The position numbers were made by a program, and so were the translations under genes. The notes under the pieces were generated by a model that saw only the letters and a list, made by a program, of their open reading frames with translations, searched no databases and was not told where the DNA came from. Of a DNA stretch of 64,000 nucleotides, positions 61,299 through 64,000 are shown piece by piece; within the stretch, counting starts at the first letter, position 1; each line of letters starts with the position of its first letter. The stretch is from Janthinobacterium sp. Marseille (lineage in GTDB: Bacteria > Pseudomonadota > Gammaproteobacteria > Burkholderiales > Burkholderiaceae_D): positions 3,100,001 to 3,164,000 of the forward strand of contig NC_009659.1 in assembly GCF_000013625.1 (NCBI RefSeq). Reading direction: 5' to 3'.

Positions 61299-61327
61299 AC
61301 CGGGAAGGTAAAAACCACCTTCCCGGT
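61299..61327 (-). terminator. Intrinsic terminator after the large outer-membrane gene
   Basis: ACCGGGAAGGT (61299-61309) pairs with ACCTTCCCGGT (61317-61327). On the minus strand it follows the stop at 61339 and is followed by TTTT. Confidence 0.75.
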
Positions 61328-61338
61328 GTAATTTACAA

Positions 61339-64000
61339 TTAATACGTCGCCAATACGTTCACAAAGAAGCCGCGGCTGCGATAGGACAAGTCGGTCAAAT
61401 CATCCGAGTAGTTGGTGAAGTTATAGCCGACACCAGCCTTGATACCTTTATCGAAGTGACGATACAGACCCAGCAATGCACCAGCCTTCGCATCTTTCGC
61501 TTCCGTCGCCCGCAGGTTACGGAATTCGATCAGTGCATCCCACTCTTTGACGAAATGTATATCGGCGCGCAACACCCACAGATCGGCTCGGCTGGAGAAC
61601 CATTCACCACCGGCCACCGGCGTCTTCAATTCACCGATACGGAACGCATATTTGCCACCTATTGATAACCACGGCAGCAAATCGTAAATCGTATCGACTG
61701 CAAACACCTGGCTACGCTGCGCATAATCTGCATTCAGACCGGACGGCGTCAATTGACCATTGGTAGGAACGTTGTTCAGATTGGTGTACTTGAACAAGGT
61801 ATTCCAGCGGTCGTTATCGATCGGACGGTAGGCACTCGCCAGTACGAACTCACGGTAATTGCCATCAATGAACGCGCCCTGATTGTTGCTCGAGCGTGAG
61901 ACATTGAATTTACTCAGGATGCGCCACGCCGGGTCGACCTGATAACCCAGGGTGTTGCGCATCAGCCAGGTGGTCCGTTCGCCGGAAACGTTACCGTTGT
62001 CCTTGCGCCATTCCAGGCTACCGCCATACTTCAGGCCATCCTTCTTATAGCCTACCGAGCCGCCCAAGGCACGGCGCTCCAGGTCGCCTGCCAACGGATC
62101 GGACACCGTACCGTACTCTGCCTTGGCACCCCAGTTCCAGCGGTCATTCGGTGCCCAGTCCATACCGAAAGCCTGCGTCAGGCTTTGCGGGCCGGCGCCA
62201 TTCGACGCACGGCCTTCGCCGAACACACGCAACTGGTCGGAAACTCGTGTGCTGGAGCCGGACACCAGCGTTCCTTGACGGCCACGCCAGGCGATATCAG
62301 GACTCTCGGTTTCCATCGCATAAGTCAGGTAGGCATTGCTGCGATCCGATACACGGTAATCCGCACCAACCTTACCACCTACACCCATACTGCCATCCGA
62401 TAACTCAGCGATCAGTTTGACCCGTTCACTGACTTGCAGGGAGCCACCGACACCAACGCGATTATTTGCATCGCGGCTGGCGTCATGTTCCACCGTCGCC
62501 TGTACAAAACCGTAAGCTTCCCAATCATCTTTCTCACCTGGCTTGCCATCCTTGCGATCCGGCTTATAGCCTACGCGCACCTGCGCATCGGTACGTGCAC
62601 CGGTTTGCGACAACAAGGGGCTCGCATTCGCGACCACGTTGCTGCGATCATCCATGCGTGCACCGACGGCCACATCCCATTCCGGATTAATGGTTTGACG
62701 CACTGCGACCTCAAGGTTCTTGCTGTCCTGCAGGTCGCCATTGCGCTGGTCAGCCTTAACCAGCAAGCGGGTGCCTTCAACTACTTCGACATCAGCATTC
62801 ACACCATGCTGCTTGATCGCTTCGCCACCGACACCAATCTGTCCGGGTGCGGAATAGCCGCGTTCGCGATTCTGTGCGTAAGTCGAGAACTTGCCTTTCA
62901 TATTGTCGGTCACTTCAGCCAGGTCGACTGCCGCTTCCACACGCTGCGCACCGGCAGTCTGGTTGGTGTTGGTATTGAGACTATTGAAACCAAAGCCGCC
63001 ATCGAGCGAAGTTTGCGAACCATTGCCTGCTCCTTTCGATTGCGCTACTTCAAACTTGACCCAGGTACCCGGCTTGTAACGGAAGGTACCGTCTACGCCT
63101 TTCAAAGTCTGGCTGGTGCCATCTTCACCCTGGTGATAACTGCTGATACCCAGCTGCACATGGTCATTCAGCCATTGGCTGCCGCGGAAACCGGTCGACA
63201 GATTGTTAATGGCTGTAACGCCCGGCGCATATTCATAAGTGGTTACCAGGTAAACCGGATTACCACTGACGGCCGACGTCATGATCAGGCTGGCGCTGCC
63301 ACCGGTTGATGACAATGGCGATTGCAAGAGAATGCGACCTTGCAGGTAATTGATTTCATAGTCTTGCGCCGGTGCCAGTTCACGGCGTTCTATCACCATG
63401 CCCGAATCCTTGTCACGTACCTCGACCCATACCCGTTCCGAGCCTTGGGTGATATCCAGATGGCGCAGGTAGTACAGCGAACCACCGGTACCACGGAACT
63501 CTTCACGCGAAGACAACGTGCCCGGATCTGCCAGGAAGGCATCGATCTGCGTTTGCTTCTCACCGTAGGTAGTCGCATCTTCCGAACGATGACGCAGCTG
63601 CGCACCGTACAAGCCACGCGAGTACTGCATCAATTCCGTGCCCGACCATGTGGTTTTGAAATTACCCCACAGCACATGCGAATCGCCTTTTTGCAATTTC
63701 ACGAAGAACTTGCCTTGGGTCGGTGCGTCGTCCACGGTCGTACTGTCATCACCATACACCGGGTAATACAGATTCGGATCGATACTGCGCAATAGGTACT
63801 TCGGATCCTTGCTGGAGAAGTTCGAGAACAAATCCTTGAATGGTCCTTCACGCGTATCTGCGGAAGCCGTCAACAGGTACTCGCCCTTGATTTTCCCTTT
63901 CAGGTAAAACGCAGCGCGACCGTCGACATAGACCTTGTTGTCGTAGTGATCACCGTTATCACCTGTTACCAGTTTGATCGGGCCTGACGCATTATTCTTG
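61339..64000 (-). CDS. Large outer-membrane protein, C-terminal part (partial, 5' end outside window)
   Basis: The frame is open to the right edge (887 codons visible; the internal TTG at 63873 is not a true start). The N-terminal visible part has PKYLLRSIDPNLYYPVYGDDS and SRGLYGAQLRHRSEDATTYGEK, followed by long strand-rich repeats (for example LLVKADQRNGDLQDSKNLEVAVR, AWRILSKFNVSRSSNNQG) and a terminal GFFVNVLATY with final Tyr, the usual outer-membrane barrel end. It resembles large OmpA/TonB-like surface barrel proteins of Burkholderiales. Specific function is not recognised. Confidence 0.75.
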   Translation of the reverse strand, partial: KNNASGPIKLVTGDNGDHYDNKVYVDGRAAFYLKGKIKGEYLLTASADTREGPFKDLFSNFSSKDPKYLLRSIDPNLYYPVYGDDSTTVDDAPTQGKFFVKLQKGDSHVLWGNFKTTWSGTELMQYSRGLYGAQLRHRSEDATTYGEKQTQIDAFLADPGTLSSREEFRGTGGSLYYLRHLDITQGSERVWVEVRDKDSGMVIERRELAPAQDYEINYLQGRILLQSPLSSTGGSASLIMTSAVSGNPVYLVTTYEYAPGVTAINNLSTGFRGSQWLNDHVQLGISSYHQGEDGTSQTLKGVDGTFRYKPGTWVKFEVAQSKGAGNGSQTSLDGGFGFNSLNTNTNQTAGAQRVEAAVDLAEVTDNMKGKFSTYAQNRERGYSAPGQIGVGGEAIKQHGVNADVEVVEGTRLLVKADQRNGDLQDSKNLEVAVRQTINPEWDVAVGARMDDRSNVVANASPLLSQTGARTDAQVRVGYKPDRKDGKPGEKDDWEAYGFVQATVEHDASRDANNRVGVGGSLQVSERVKLIAELSDGSMGVGGKVGADYRVSDRSNAYLTYAMETESPDIAWRGRQGTLVSGSSTRVSDQLRVFGEGRASNGAGPQSLTQAFGMDWAPNDRWNWGAKAEYGTVSDPLAGDLERRALGGSVGYKKDGLKYGGSLEWRKDNGNVSGERTTWLMRNTLGYQVDPAWRILSKFNVSRSSNNQGAFIDGNYREFVLASAYRPIDNDRWNTLFKYTNLNNVPTNGQLTPSGLNADYAQRSQVFAVDTIYDLLPWLSIGGKYAFRIGELKTPVAGGEWFSSRADLWVLRADIHFVKEWDALIEFRNLRATEAKDAKAGALLGLYRHFDKGIKAGVGYNFTNYSDDLTDLSYRSRGFFVNVLATY

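Noticed and set aside
63873-63873. TTG at 63873 as start of the large outer-membrane protein
   Set aside because: The frame continues upstream with coherent protein sequence to the window edge, so this is an internal codon.
1-64000. CRISPR array
   Set aside because: No regularly spaced direct repeats were seen; the five 28-bp elements are far apart and each is tied to a gene start.

Overview
The window is a mosaic of four blocks. The organism is probably a beta-proteobacterium of the Burkholderiales, perhaps an Oxalobacteraceae member. This is inferred from the right-hand chromosomal genes and from a 20-base stretch that looks like the 3' arm of tmRNA. The only assignment that rests directly on the sequence is Gram-negative proteobacterium, from outer-membrane beta-barrels, cytochrome c maturation genes and lambda-type phage modules.

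1-29.3 kb: the late part of a tailed, lambda-like prophage. It starts mid-gene with a winged-helix protein, then a RuvC-like resolvase, two small proteins, and two tandem ParB-like/DNA-methyltransferase fusions. Four short leftward accessory genes follow. A long rightward structural run comes next: terminase small and large subunits, portal, S49 head protease with an internal scaffold start, decoration protein, major capsid protein, head completion proteins, tail tube, tail chaperones with a likely -1 frameshift, tape measure and tail tip. It ends with a glycosyltransferase-like protein, DUF2793, holin-like proteins and a GH24 lysozyme. Most adjacent genes overlap as TGATG or ATGA, so they are probably translated as one coupled operon. 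Five copies of a 28-bp element sit 37-44 nt upstream of five small accessory genes at both ends of this operon. Three near-identical GC-rich terminator hairpins are each followed directly by a ribosome binding site.

29.3-49 kb: a wrecked defence island. On the minus strand, a BrxR/CapW-type WYL regulator heads an operon whose next gene, a helicase, is cut after about 190 codons by an IS21-family element. On the far side of that element lie only the C-terminus of a type III-like Res subunit and a complete DUF262 (GmrSD-like) gene. Divergently, a Wadjet (jetABCD) locus survives only as jetA 5' part, jetC 3' part and jetD 5' part. The jetD stub runs directly into a 5'-truncated ccmF, itself split by a second IS21 element with a 5-bp target duplication, followed by ccmG, ccmH, ccmI, an AraC/RclR-like regulator and an RclC/YkgB-like membrane protein that look Pseudomonas-derived. 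A third IS21 element, related to the first but inverted, separates these from a 5'-truncated AbiJ-like nuclease gene.

49-58.4 kb: chromosomal-looking metabolic and regulatory genes. A GMC oxidoreductase, an HSL-type esterase and a pirin are transcribed leftward, next to a LysR regulator, an isochorismatase-type hydrolase and a TehA/SLAC1-like transporter. Two copies of an extended GTCCAA-N4-TTGGAC palindrome flank lysR and are the likely operators. Then come an SRPBCC protein, two PP2C remnants, a Gfa-family protein and a GlxA-type regulator.

58.4-64 kb: an orphan OmpR-type response regulator, a small outer-membrane barrel and the C-terminal 887 codons of a large outer-membrane protein that runs off the window.
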